A stretch of 64,000 nucleotides of DNA from Pollenia angustigena (taxonomy: Eukaryota > Arthropoda > Insecta > Diptera > Polleniidae), in contig OV884056.1 in the NCBI GenBank assembly GCA_930367215.1, positions 226,973,127 to 227,037,126 of the forward strand, written 5' to 3'. Shown one piece after another: positions 41,478-53,029 of this stretch (position 1 is the first letter of the stretch; each line of letters starts with the position of its first letter). The notes below the pieces were generated by a model that searched no databases, had not been told where the DNA came from, and saw only the letters and a program-made list of their open reading frames with translations. A program made the position numbers and the translations under genes.

Positions 41478-42140
41478 TAATCAATGTACTTTAATTGACA
41501 CAAAAAAAGTTGGGAACCCTACTTATATCCCACAAATTCACCCCTAAATACAATCCATACCCTACGGAAAACGTAACCTACGTTTCAATTGATCCAATAA
41601 TAAATGTAATCGACGTTTTTATAAGATGAATTTCAATTTGCAAATTCGCAGACCCACATCTTAATGTTTATATACAAAATTGTCTGTTCGTTTTAAAATT
41701 AGTTTGTTTCCCTAAAAAAAAAAAAAAAAAAAACAATAAAGCTTGTAAAATGTTTTGGTCTGTGGTAAAATATACTTTGAAACATAAATAGATGTCTGCA
41801 TGTACTTTTGCTGAAGCAATTTAATATGTGTGTTCAAACTTTTTGTATCTATTAATGTACCAACTAATGTATACAGTTGAGGGTATGGCAGCAGTGTTTT
41901 AATGTATTTTTTTATAACTTTTAGGTAGTTGTATTTCTTTCTATTTCGAATATACATAATTTGTGTATACCACATGCAAGGTGTTATTATTTAATGTCAC
42001 TTTAATTAGCTTTTACATAATAATTTATGACAACAATCATTTACATCAATGCGAAAACCGATTGAAAATACCATCCTCTTTTTTACCGCCCCTTTATAAT
42101 GCTTAATTAAAGCACCAGACAAATAAAATGAAAGAAAACA
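41478..42140. other. AT-rich spacer with an A run
   Basis: An A18-type run at about 41714-41733. Minus-strand frames 41712-41975 and 42006-42188 have no motif. Confidence 0.35.
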
Positions 42141-42559
42141 CCCTAGAGGAAAAGGAACTAACACCAAACTTGTCACGTGACAGTTCAAAAGTGGTAGGGA
42201 CCGGTTCTAGTTCTAAAACTTTATATGAAGGGGACTTGTCACTTTAACATGGCGATGTCCTAGGAGGGGGTTAATTTGCGCCTTTTTGACACTTCGTGAC
42301 AGGTCACTGAATGGTCTCCTTCATATAAAGTAATAGAAGCAGATAGAATCAGCCACTACCCGCACAAAATCCAGTCACATGACTAGTTTTATGTCAATTA
42401 CCTTTCCTATGGAGTAACTACTCTTTAAACACATTATCACCAGTTAGGTGATGTGTCGTGTTTTCACCTATCACAATTCGTTCCTTTTTATTACAATATT
42501 GTGTTCACTGGTCTCGGGATAGGTACATTACGAACAATCGACACAAATTTCCCGCAGGG
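42141..42559. mobile_element. CCC-ended TIR element, copy 2 (419 bp)
   Basis: Opposite orientation to 22287-22751: left end CCCTAGAGGAAAAGGAACTA, right end the complement of CCCTGCGGGAAATTTGTGTC. The interior shares GGGACCGGTTCTAGTTCTAA. Non-coding. Confidence 0.65.
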
Positions 42560-42652
42560 CAATAAAACATATTTGTAAAAAATATATATAACAAGAACCG
42601 ACCTTCTTTAACGATTACATTGCACTGAAAGAAAAATGTTTCATATATTTAA

Positions 42653-43486
42653 CCCATATCGTCCCAATGTTCGATTTTTCGAACAGTAAATTTTACGCGT
42701 TTTTGTAATTTGTTTACTCTTTTTAGGTAAGACAAAGAACACATTTTTTTAAACAATTATATATTGTAAGTGGTTAGCTACAAATATAAAAATAAAAGTT
42801 CTTACCCACTTCACTCCTCCCTTGTATAACAAGGGGGAAGAAAAACCCTTAATTTTAGCATCATTTTAAAAACTGAAAACTTTGTATAAAATATAAAAAA
42901 ATTAAAAAAGTGAAAATGTAGTTCCATTAAAAAACGATTGAACTTTCAACAACAGCAAAACAATTTCCGCGTTTTTCAATTGTGTTTTTGTTATTTGACT
43001 TGAAAAAGCAGTGTTCGATTTTTTGAACACTGGGCACTATTGAGCAGTTTTGTTAATGCCATAAATTTTTATTTTAACTGATAATAAATATATCAAGTTC
43101 ACGATGAATCACCCGATATATCTATAAACCAGTTTTTTTTATTATCAATGCTCAGCCCGGTCCTGTGCGAGTCGGATAATCGAGGTTCAACTGCATATTT
43201 TTAATTTAACTAAATTCCTTGTTCTAGTTTTCTTTGATTTAATAAAATTAATTAGTTTCAGTTTATAAAAAACTTTGTTTTCTTTTTTTACATTATATGG
43301 GAACAATAAAAAAAAAAATGTTGAATAGTGCCCAATGTTCGATTAATCGAACACCATTTTTCTCAAAAACAAAAAATTTTAAAAAAAATTTGACTTCAGA
43401 TTCGTGTTTTCTAGTCCCAAATTACCTATAAACCACCAAGTTTTATAAAGTTACTCAAAAAAAAAAAATCGCTGGGACGATATGGG
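42653..43486. mobile_element. piggyBac-type MITE, TTAA flanked, 834 bp
   Basis: TTAA (42649-42652), then CCCATATCGTCCCA; complementary TGGGACGATATGGG, then TTAA (43487-43490). Motifs like TTCGATTTTTCGAA recur inside (about 42671, 43015, 43333). Non-coding. Confidence 0.88.
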
Positions 43487-43610
43487 TTAATGATTAATTT
43501 TCATAAAAACATTTTCATTAATTCAATGAAAGTTTTAATTGTCTAAATGAAATTTCATAGTTATAATGAAGTGTTTTCGTTAAAATCGCTTCATTGGATT
43601 TCGTTATTAC

Positions 43611-43856
43611 TCAACATTTTTCATTTTTCGAATTTATTCTATGAGCTTAATTTCAGTTATGTATTTTATAAAGCTTTTTTGTAATAGTCCTATTCCTTTA
43701 AATTTTTCAGAAATTACTAGACTATTATATTGTATTTTCTTGTTACATTTTACCTTAGCTTTCCCTTGGACAGCAATAACAGAATAAATTCGAAAAATGA
43801 AAAATGTTGAATATAATATAAAGTAACCTTCGAAAGGAAATAATTCCCAGTTTCTA
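43611..43856. mobile_element. 246-bp element with exact 12-bp flanking repeat
   Basis: TTTCGTTATTAC occurs at 43599-43610 and 43857-43868. Internal inverted pair CAACATTTTTCATTTTTCGA. A copy with a different left end lies at 30745-30895. The long duplication resembles that of retroposed sequences, but inverted repeats suggest a DNA element. Confidence 0.65.
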
Positions 43857-44147
43857 TTTCGTTATTACGTAATTTTCATTGGATATATTGGATTAGGTTT
43901 GTCCAAGTTAAACAAAAAATTTTTTATTGGGACCATAAAAAAACAATATACAAACATAACTATATTCATAAGTCAATCAAGATTATATTCATTATATTCA
44001 TAGATCTAATGTAATGTTTCATTAAATAGATTTTAATGAAACAGGTTTCATTTATCCAACGAAGCGCTGCATAGGTTCCTTTTTAAGCATTCTTTAATGG
44101 GATTAATGTCAACATTCATTGGTATTGTGAAAAAAATTCTTTCAGTG

Positions 44148-44667
44148 TGGAGATAGATTATTGACCTACCTGGACAAATTTTGGTGTAATTTCATTTACA
44201 TTAAAATAACACTTCGTCAGCTCAGAAAAGGCTTGGCGCATATGCTAAAAAGTCGGCATGGAGAAAAACGACAAAGAAGATTAACATGAAGATTTCTCAA
44301 AATGTACCAGATATATTTTTTTTATATTTTTACCACTGCTTCCGCACTTTCATGAATAAAGTTAGAATTAAATAGTATTTTTTTGAAAATGATACGCCGC
44401 TTTTCTAAAAAAAAAATAAAAAAAAGTGGCTTTTTGTGCTGCATACGTACTAATTGCTGTGTATTTTAAAATTATTCGAACAAGAGTTTGTTTTTGTTTG
44501 ATCGATTAATCGAATTATTCTAAATCAGTTGACAACTCTAATACGTATACTTATTGCTGTGTATTGAGTAATTTGTTGTTGAGATGAATTTTTTTATTTT
44601 TATTTTATTATATTTTTTTTATTTTATTTTATTTTATTTTACAAAAACAGAAAAAACAGTTCTACTG
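44148..44667. other. Spacer with GAGTTGTC-family end fragment and TTTTA microsatellite
   Basis: 44460-44541 is an end of the 17309-20028 family (GATCGATTAATCGAATTATT, then GACAACTC and TA). It is bracketed by a repeated ATTGCTGTGTATT phrase (44454 and 44549 region). 44590-44640 is a (TTTTA)n tract. Confidence 0.55.
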
Positions 44668-44945
44668 TTATGAAAAGGTACATAAAAAGCCACAAATTAA
44701 ACAACTTAAGTAATGCAAAAGTAGAATAGAATCAAGAAAAAACACTTCAAAAGTAAAACTTAATATAGAGTAAATCTTATAATAAGCGTTATCAACACGT
44801 GGAAGAAATATAAGCAAGTCTTTTATGTATCTATTTTTATCGCTGAAAATAAATGATGGTTTCGAAATTTTCAAAACATTCGTCAACAAATTCTCAGGAG
44901 TTCTCAAACAATCTTTTGATGCAGACTTAACCAAAATTGCATTTT
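44668..44945 (-). pseudogene. Possible downstream part of the DUF7869-like fragment
   Basis: A minus-strand frame containing KYKNAILVKSASKDCLRTPE follows an acceptor-like CTTCTTCCAG about 65 bp after the stop of the neighbouring frame. Spacing suggests a short intron or a lesion, but the reading phases do not join with the obvious GT donor. The family match of this part is not secure; the C-terminal half is hydrophobic and may be out of frame. Confidence 0.3.
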
Positions 44946-45008
44946 TATATTTTTCCGCTCTGGAAGAAGTTTTATAATATATACATAAATCAATATTTTA
45001 ACTGTATA

Positions 45009-45524
45009 TTAGAGTACTTTAATTTTAGCAAAAGAGACTTTTCGAATGTACATTTTATTTGCTTCCAACGAGTATGTGCGAAAATCTTCAGGAAGCATTT
45101 CCATAACTTTTAATTTTGTTTTATAATTTGGCATTGTTTTAAGCAAATTTAGTAAATGAAGAGGACTATGAATTTCAATATGCTTTAAGTACCGGTCAAT
45201 AACACCATGGACACAGTCCACTTCTTGAATTAAAGAATGTCCTGCTTCTGAAGACTTTTGTGTAACAGCATCAATATTATTTTGTTTAATGATCATTTTG
45301 ATTGCGGTTGCGTTAATTCGACTTTTATTTTTAGGTACGCAAGAATCGCTCCATAATGTCAAAGTTTTAATTAGTGGATAATATTTTATTAATTCATTTA
45401 AAATTTTAATTAAAGCACTGGCAATATTGTTACCACTCCGACCACTATGAGCTTCCGTCCAAAAGGGACAATACGTAAAAGTTGGTATATTTGGCATAAT
45501 AATGGTTGCTGTACGATTATGCAT
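45009..45524 (-). CDS. DUF7869-like protein fragment (transposase-like fold suspected)
   Basis: A 171-residue minus-strand frame. NMHNRTATI, FTYCPFWTEAHSGRSGNNIASAL, TLWSDSCVPKNKS and KSSEAGHSLIQEVDCVHGVIDRYL follow the order of motifs I recall from arthropod DUF7869 proteins (the W-E...GSNEI, SD-C-GQN and GHS-D signatures). These multicopy proteins are often transposon-linked. The upstream end is lost: an in-frame stop lies just above the ATG, and the 45552-47302 element begins 28 bp away. The frame stops at 45009-45011, while a related continuation may lie at 44668-44945. The acidic residues in the signatures suggest a nuclease-like fold, which is inference. Confidence 0.5.
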   Translation of the reverse strand: MHNRTATIIMPNIPTFTYCPFWTEAHSGRSGNNIASALIKILNELIKYYPLIKTLTLWSDSCVPKNKSRINATAIKMIIKQNNIDAVTQKSSEAGHSLIQEVDCVHGVIDRYLKHIEIHSPLHLLNLLKTMPNYKTKLKVMEMLPEDFRTYSLEANKMYIRKVSFAKIKVL

Positions 45525-45551
45525 ATTTAATTGTCGTTAGTAGTAAATTTT

Positions 45552-47302
45552 TTATACCCTCCACCACAATTAGTTCTGAAGAGGGTATATTAAGTTTGTC
45601 ATTCCGTGTGAAACTTTTTTATTATTCATCTCAGACCCTATAAAGTATATATATTCTGGGTCCTTGAGTAATTTTAAGTCGATTTAGCCACGTCCGTCTG
45701 TCTGTCCGTCTGTCCGTCTGTTGAAAACACGCTCACTTTCGAAAAACTCAAAAGAAATAAACAAACTAGGAGTCAAATTGCTTGTAGTTATCCTAAGCAG
45801 TTTGTGATTGAAATCCAGCAAAATCGGTTCAATAGGATTTGAGCTATGAATCAAAATGTGGAACCTCCACCTAAAAAAAATTGATAATTTTGTTACAAAA
45901 ACTAACATAAATGGTGGAAAAATCCACAGAATGATATAAGATTTCGCAACAGTTCGTTTTATGTAACTGGAAATCACGCTGTAAAATTTCTTGAAGTTCC
46001 GTCCATGATTTACCCTAGGCCCCTTATAAGCCCTACTCCCGGAAAACAGTATAGTAAGCCTAAAACCCTAACTAACAATGCAATCATAACAAATGTTGGC
46101 GCGTCACAGTTAAATAAGACTAGAAATGAAACTATTAAGTTTCGTGAAGATCAGTCCATAATTTACCATAGGCCCCATATAAAACCTACTTCCGGAAAAC
46201 AGTTTAGTACGCCTAAATCCGTAAAAAATCACGCTATCGTAACAAAATTTGGTACATCACAGTTTTATTGAACGAGAAATAAGACTTTAAAATTTTGTGA
46301 AGAACGGTCCATCTTTTACCATAGGCCCCATATAAACCTTACTCCCGGAAAACAGCTTAGTAAACCTTAATTCGTAAAAAATAATGCTATCATAACAAAA
46401 TTTGGAACATAAAAGTTTTACAAGACTAGAAATAAGACTGTGAAATTTCGTGAAGATCGGCCCATAATTTACCATAGGCCCCATATAATCCTTACTCCCG
46501 GAAAACAGCTTAGTACGCTTAAATCCGTAAAAAATAATGCTATCATAACAAAATTGAGAACATAATAGTTTTACAGGACTAGAAATAAGACTGTGAAATT
46601 TCGTGAAGATCAGTTCATAATTTACCATAGGCCCCATATAAACCCTACTCCCGGAAAACAGCTTAGTATGCCTAAATCCGTAAAAAATAATGCTATCATA
46701 ACAAAATTTGATACATCACAGTTTTATAGAACTAGAAATGACACTGTGAAATTTGGTGAAGATCGGTGCATAACTTACCATAGACCTCATATAAAGCCCA
46801 CTCTGGTAAAATAATTAAATACGGGGTTAACTTTCTTCCAGTTTAGCTTCATATGGCCAGAAAAAATGTTATGCAATTTTGTGATATACGGTCCATAATT
46901 TTCCTTAGATTCCATTTTAGCAGCCTTCTGAAATTCACTGCAAACGCTTAAACTAATTGCACCGCTGTATTGAAATTTATGTTTTTTAATACCAGAAATC
47001 GTTCTGCAGAATTTGGGTTGATTGGTTCATAGCTTACCATGGCTTTTATATAATTTATTCTCCTGAAAATCATTTAAGTTCAGCTTAAACTGATATTCTA
47101 CTCAAACTTTTTAAAATTGATTCTGATTGTCGATCAATAATTGTTATAGGTCTAAACCGCAACATATTTTAATGCAGATGTCTGTTTTTACAAAGATTAT
47201 AATAATAAATAGACATCATACAGTTATTACTCCTAAAACATTCGAAGTGTCGGTGGAGGGTATCAAAGATTCAGCACAGCCGAATATAGCACTCTAACTT
47301 GT
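45552..47302. mobile_element. Element with 153-bp internal repeats, long copy
   Basis: Left end TTATACCCTCCACCACAATT; right end GGTGGAGGGTATC through GAATATAGCACTCTAACTTG. It is the inverted, larger relative of 33024-33776: it has CCGTCTGTCTGTCCGTCTGT near 45695-45720, the shared GGTTCAATAGGATTTGAGCT segment, and a longer tandem array. Frames on both strands (45684-45977, 46005-46271, 46287-46637, 46593-46814) are by-products of the array because 153 is a multiple of three. Confidence 0.75.
45980..46810. repeat. 153-bp tandem array, about 5.5 units
   Basis: Landmark TTTACCATAGGCCCCATATA recurs with start-to-start spacing of 153, 154, 152 and 154 bp (units near 46144, 46297, 46451, 46603 and 46757), after a diverged first unit near 45990. 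Each unit also has CTCCCGGAAAACAG and ATCATAACAAAATTTGG. Confidence 0.88.
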
Positions 47303-48296
47303 TTTTATTTTATTTTGCTTTTGCTTTAACTACTTTTTTTCTTTCGGCAATGCAGCAAAGCAACAGGCAAAAATAAATTTGCCTGTTACTTCAATCGCCA
47401 AACAGCGGCTTGTAGAGCAAAACAAATTTTAAAAATTTTCGAGACAGTTGATATGCAGCAAAATGAATGCTTTATATTTCAGAAATCACAAAAAATTTCG
47501 CGAAACAGATTTTGGATTCAAAAAGGGGGTATTCAAAATATATATACTCCATACCTAACTCATTTTATTTTTAAATGGTCGGTAGTTCAAACCAATTCTG
47601 AGCTGGCGTCTTGCCGAATTTATTCTCATTTCTTTCCCTTCTCTTTTCCGAGAAAGGAAAGAAAAGAATGCCCACTTAAGACCTATATATTTAAAAGATT
47701 TCTATATTTTAACCTTTATGTCAACAGCTACATACCCGGGTATGTTTTGCGATTTAAAACCGCTATATCATGAAAAGTAAAAACATCGGAACGACGAAAA
47801 ATTTCATGATATCCTTAATAAAAGTATTCTATACCATATTCCTACACCTAGGTGAAATTGGTTAAGTTGGGGCAAAGGGAAGGACAATTTTCAATTTGTA
47901 CACCTCCATACCTGGGTATGTATAGACAAACGTATACAAATAAAATTTATTTTACATGCTTATTGCATAAAGTTAGTAAGTAAAATTAATTTTCAAGTTA
48001 AAAATGCAGAAAACTAATATTATAATTAAAGATGAAAATTAACCAGTTGTAAATAATTAAACATTTCTAACTAAAACTATTGTATTGCGACATACCAGTA
48101 GATTGAACTGCAAATACGGGTCTTTTGCATAATGTGCAGACCTTTGTTGTTGGACGAGGTTTTTATTCAGCATCAAAAATATAACCGTTTGCTTGCGTTA
48201 CTCGCGTGTATTCCCGTATCAAAACGTATGAAGCGTCCTATTGCCTAGAAGCGCCGTACACTTATCGGCTATTCTTTTTGAAAAGTAGGCGAAGTA
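47303..48296. other. AT-rich spacer, no supported gene
   Basis: A 106-residue plus-strand frame at 47453-47773 shows no motif. Two TACCCGGGTATG / ACCTGGGTATG palindromic phrases lie near 47732 and 47911. Confidence 0.35.
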
Positions 48297-48565
48297 CCAA
48301 GTAAAAACTTCGCTAACTTTTTCAAAATTAATAGCTTCGTTAACTCATTATTTAGTAGCTTTATTCTATAACTACATCTATAACAACTTCTATAACTACT
48401 TTTTTCTGGATGTATTGACGTAAAAAAATTATGACTTACATCTAAAATGCGTTCATTTTGGGACATCCCTTGTAAAATTCATTGGTTCTTTCAGTTGAAT
48501 TGTAAGTAGTGCCTTCATGTTTTTCTGATTACTCAACACATTTTGTAGGCGAAGTTTTTACTGAG
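48297..48565. mobile_element. MITE related to 35936-36206, inverted
   Basis: Ends CCAAGTAAAAACTTCGC and GCGAAGTTTTTACTGAG; the interior matches the copy at 35936-36206 in reverse (GGGACATCCCTTGTAAAATT, AACTACTTTTTTCTGGATG). One terminal repeat is diverged. Confidence 0.75.
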
Positions 48566-48599
48566 TAATTAGGAAAAATTAACGGTACAACACAACTAA

Positions 48600-49060
48600 T
48601 GTAACGGTAAATCGGGTTGGTTTTCATTGTTTGTAGAGGTTTTGGTGATCGTTTGTTCTTAAGATGGCCAGCTGATTACACTAACGCATCCGATTCTGGT
48701 GCTGGGGCTGCCAGCTCGCCACTAGGCTAACAAAATAAAGTCTATTGGTTTTATGTCGCCAATCACTCGCCATGACAATTCAATGATCATTGGCATACTC
48801 GGAATTGTGGGAACTTGAGAGACCCTTCGAGACTCTCCTCTTGGATTGGCTGATTGTCCGCGAATTCTTTAAATAGCAGCTACTACGTATATCGACGGAA
48901 CGTTTCACTATCCGAAACCTGTGACGCGCCCGGTAGCATTCAGCTGTGCTTCCCATAAGCAGATGGTATACATCCATTGCTCAAAAAAAATTGACAATGC
49001 GTGCTATATTATCCGCAAGGGCGGACCTATGTTCTGAAGCCCTATGTTCCTCAAAGGAAC
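48600..49060. other. Higher-GC island, probably a retroelement fragment
   Basis: Composition is clearly less AT-rich than the flanks. A minus-strand frame (48780-48977) starting MDVYHLLMGSTAECYRARHR has no recognised domain, and the sequence reads like a structured leader of a non-LTR element. The phrase CCCTATGTTCCTCAAAGGAACGA near 49041 resembles GCCCTATGCTCCTTATAGGAACG at 28751. Origin unresolved. Confidence 0.35.
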
Positions 49061-49960
49061 GAGGTGAACATATATATCTGTAGCATTTTGACAAAACATC
49101 TTAAGTCAAGATAAAGATAGCAAAAAACTTTAAAAAAAACTCGTGAAAAAATAATTTTTATTAAATAATAATATAAATCAAAATTAAAGAAAAATTTCGT
49201 TTTTAATACAAAATTTTAAAAAGTAAACAAAAATGTTTTTAAATGAAAAATCGTAAGATTAACACCATTTGTTTAAACATTTTAAATTTGACTTTAGATG
49301 TTTTGTCGAAATGTCACAGATATACATATACTTATACAACTAATGCAGCATTTATGCTGAATTTATTTTCATGGCTAAATGAGTTGGAGGAAACTACACA
49401 CTCTTCTTATATTTGTTACCGATTTACACAGGTAAAGTCTTTTTGACAATTATAGAAATAAAGGGGGCAATCTTAATTTTTTTCACAAACTAACCAAATA
49501 ATGCCATATAGTTGCTGGAATGATGTGTGAATTTGGCAATACCAAAAAAGAATTTATCCAGTTTAAATCTATGCTCGTTCAAGCCCGACCACACACCAGA
49601 GTATAAAAAAACAAGTTTTCGATAGTGTACCCTATTTAAAACCCATGGGTTATCATGGACCCGTAACAAAAAATTGTGTTATGAGGTTAAGATTCATGCA
49701 AAAGTTTTTTTTGCAGAATATTATTTAGATATCCTCATCATACATATGATCTTTTTTAGACTTCAAGTGATTTATGGAGAGGGGTTTTGTGGCACTTATG
49801 ATTGACTTTGGACCTACCATCACAATAGGTTGTTCTGACATAGCAGCAATCGTAAATTTATTGTCGCCTGTTGTTATGCCAATACCAAAATTGATAAGGA
49901 AGTTAAGACGTCATTAAAAACGGAATAAAGCTGGTTTAAATTGTATTATAAAACAATTCA
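49061..49960. other. AT-rich spacer
   Basis: Near 49585-49640 a relic resembles the CGGGCTTGACCGACTATAC end of the 33987-35565 element. Frame 49243-49446 has no motif. Confidence 0.35.
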
Positions 49961-49968
49961 ACCCATGC

Positions 49969-50195
49969 CAAGGTATATTTACACAAGGTAGACTCATTTG
50001 GGAGTGTATACATGCTGCTCTATAAAAGGAACGGAGTTGTCAAAATTGTCTTCATATAAAAAAAAAAAACAATTTAACGCACACATGTACAAATTTTTTC
50101 TCATATACACGAAATTTGACGTTAAGCTTCCAACTAGAGGTAATCAGCTGACAAACATATGGGCCAACGAGTTTACCTTGTGTAAATATACCTTG
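49969..50195. mobile_element. hAT-type MITE, 227 bp
   Basis: Terminal repeats CAAGGTATATTTACACAAGG and the complement match over about 28 bp with a single mismatch. Exact 8-bp duplication ACCCATGC at 49961-49968 and 50196-50203. The frame 49998-50207 lies inside and is not a gene. Confidence 0.92.
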
Positions 50196-50397
50196 ACCCA
50201 TGCTTAGTTTGTTTACTTGTGTCATTTTTTAATTAAAAACCCTTGCGTTCGGTAATCGCTTCTTAAAAAGGCGTAATTTTTAGACAGCCGTACGGTACTA
50301 AAATATAAAATTAAAAGGTAACTTATTACTTAAACCTTAAGTAATTCAAAACAAAATTGTATTTTACAGTTGTATTTTGCACTGATTTTCACCAATT

Positions 50398-51017
50398 TAG
50401 TTTTCGAAATAAACACCAAATATCGCTCCTTAGTGTTCGATTCGGTAGAATTGTGTAAAGCACAAACGCTAATTGTATTTGTGTAGAAAATCATTAAAAA
50501 AATAACGTTTCCTGTTTTCCATCTTTCGAACACAAAAAATAACTCTTTCGTTTCTGTTGTGCGTAGCGCCCTTTTGGCTGGTAAAAAAACAAATATTTTT
50601 TACAAAAACAAAATACACATACGAAAAAAAACAAAAAGCCAACAAAATAACTTTACTCAAACAAAACCTATACACAATACACACACAAGCTGTTTGTGGT
50701 GCGGTCGTCAATGTTAAAAAAGAAACGTTATAGAACATTAAAATGTAATGTTTGTCTTCGGTAGAATTGTGTAAAGCACAAACGCTAATTGTATTTGTGT
50801 AGAAAATCATTAAAAAAAACGTTTCCTGTTTTCCATCACTACAATTGTTCTGTTTTTAACGAAGAACAGAACCCTATATAATGTTCAGCTCTTTCTTGAA
50901 AATAGCTACGAACGGTATTAGGAGTTTTTTTCGTCTAAACAAACAATAAAAAATAGATATGGTTCCTGGATGTTTGAACCGAACGCTAAATAATGTTCTG
51001 TTTATTTTTGAATATTG
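50398..51017. mobile_element. hAT-type MITE, second copy of the 17776-18311 family
   Basis: Shares AAATAAACACCAAATATCG, AACGCTAATTGTATTTGTGT and the right-end CTGTTTATTTTTGAATATTG. An internal segment of about 80 bp (50452-50530) is repeated at 50757-50836. Ends diverged; older than the other copy. Confidence 0.7.
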
Positions 51018-52622
51018 ATCATTAGATTAAAATTATTTTTAGAAACCATTTGCTTGGTGGCGAGGTAAAATCCCGAGAATTAAACAAAAATCTATAAAAC
51101 AAACTTATAAATTCTTTTTTTGTTGTTAATTTTCATAACAAATCAAGAGTTAGATTTACTAGTAAACTAAATATTATTGAACAAAATAACAAAAATATGT
51201 TATATGAAGGATTTATATTTAACCAAAAATATATTTATTGTGTTTCACTTCACAAAAAAGTCTTCAGCATATACCTCACATATGTAATGTTTATAAAAAT
51301 AGTAAATATTTGTAAAATGCATTGTAAATAATGCATAAATATGTTGGACTCAAAAAAGTAGCTGTGTAATATACTTTACTTTATATTTTAGAATCAATGA
51401 ATATATCAAAGAATTGATGCAGTGAAACATGACATTTGGATATAGAAAATTCATTCAATAAACAGACGACCATCACCAACAGTCTGAGAACGGAAACGGA
51501 TAAAACATGTAACAAACAGTCAGTATATGAAAAAATCAAAAGGTAGATAAAAAAACATTACAAATGCATACATTTTTTATGCAAACGAGAGGGTTTTCAA
51601 ATAAAAAAATGTATATAAATTTAAAATAAATGTAACAATCGAAATAAACAAGTTGGAAAAATTATTACCAAAAAATAAAAACTTTAAATAAAATTCAATT
51701 CAGCAATAGAGATAAAACAAATGCTTTACAAAAAATAACGAAAAAAAATAGTTGAAAAAAATTCAAATCAGCCAACATGTTGTAAGAGTTTAAGATAAAA
51801 GAAATAAAATATATGTTTCCATCTTTTTTTTTGCATTTTAAATGAATTTTTGTCTAAAATAAGCAGAGAAATAAGAGTCAGATAAAAAAATTAACATTTG
51901 ATGAGGTCAACAGACAGATGGCAATTTAAGCTTTCCCATAAATAAAGAAGAAAAAAAACTTTCCATAAAAAGTAACTTTTACGTCTATCTCACTCGCATA
52001 AATAACTGTTTACTTTAAGACAAAAATAGAGCTGAATAAAATAAAAAAATAAAGTCAAATATAAACAAACGAAAGACGAATAATAAAATGCAAGATCTAT
52101 ATCACGGATTATGGTACCTCATGAATTTCACACTCAACCAAACAAAGTAACGAGCTGTCAGAGATTAAATGTTTCAAAATGTAAAATGTTGAGTGTTTTT
52201 TTCTGCTACTTTTAGATTTTTGAATGTGTTACTCTTTCATGCTCATTCCTTTTCGAATTCATATCATGATGCAAAAATATGTTTATCCTTCTTTAAAGTA
52301 AAAGGTAACAGCAGCAAACGATATTTAAAAAAATAAGAGGAAAATACACAGTCATACAAATAAAAAAAGCAAATCATGAAACTTTTGCATACATACGAGA
52401 TTATGTGGACATCTGTATTCATTTGTGTGGGTGAATGTGATACTGTAGATGAATATAAAAATCTTGTACCGACGTATTTTTAAAACACGTAAGAGAAATA
52501 TATTGTTGGTCAAGTCGAATAACTCAATACCTAATTATTCTAAAAATGTTATAGAGCTTGATTTTTTAACATCTCATAACATATTCCCCCTTTTTACTAT
52601 TAGAAGTGAGTAAAGCTACATA
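51018..52622. other. Long AT-rich stretch, nothing identified
   Basis: A-rich runs and short ATAAA words; no frame above 60 codons, no terminal repeats recognised. Confidence 0.4.
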
Positions 52623-52888
52623 GCATATCGTCGGCTTAGTTTGCAAACCTGCTAGCTCCCTTTCAGTAAATTGTACAGGAGAGACAAACAACTTTTTATA
52701 TGCCATATGTGGAACTTGAGGTAAAACCCAAAAATATAGTTGGTTTTACACACTTCAAGACTCAAATTGAAGAAAAACTACATGCTGGCTCGTCGACGAG
52801 GCATATCTTTCTCCACCACACGGCATTAAAATCTCAATTTTCTTAAAAAGTGGATTTAGCAGGTTTGCATATTAAGCCGACGATATGC
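52623..52888. mobile_element. 266-bp TIR element, GCATATCGTCGGCTTA ends
   Basis: Left GCATATCGTCGGCTTAGTTT...GCAAACCTGCTA and its complement at the right end, about 32 bp with two or three mismatches. Non-coding. Duplication uncertain. Confidence 0.8.
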
Positions 52889-53029
52889 AAAAAAAATGTA
52901 AATTTCTCGTCTATCTATTTTAAATGCGGACAAAATAAAGTTGGCATGTTATATGTACATATGTATATAAGTGGATAAGAAAATTGTCTTTTGTTTTTAA
53001 AAATATGTACATAAAATGTATTTTAATTA

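Larger units (their letters stand above)
42623..44147. mobile_element. CACTGAAAGAA-ended element hosting two insertions
   Basis: Ends CACTGAAAGAA (42623) and TTCTTTCAGTG (to 44147). The interior is rich in TTTCATT/AATGAAA words. It contains the TTAA-flanked element 42653-43486 and the element 43611-43856. Its own duplication is unclear. Confidence 0.55.

Noticed and set aside
46005..46814. Overlapping 70-116-residue frames on both strands
   Set aside because: By-products of the 153-bp tandem array, a multiple of three.
47453..47773. 106-residue reading frame
   Set aside because: No recognisable domain; composition is that of translated AT-rich DNA.
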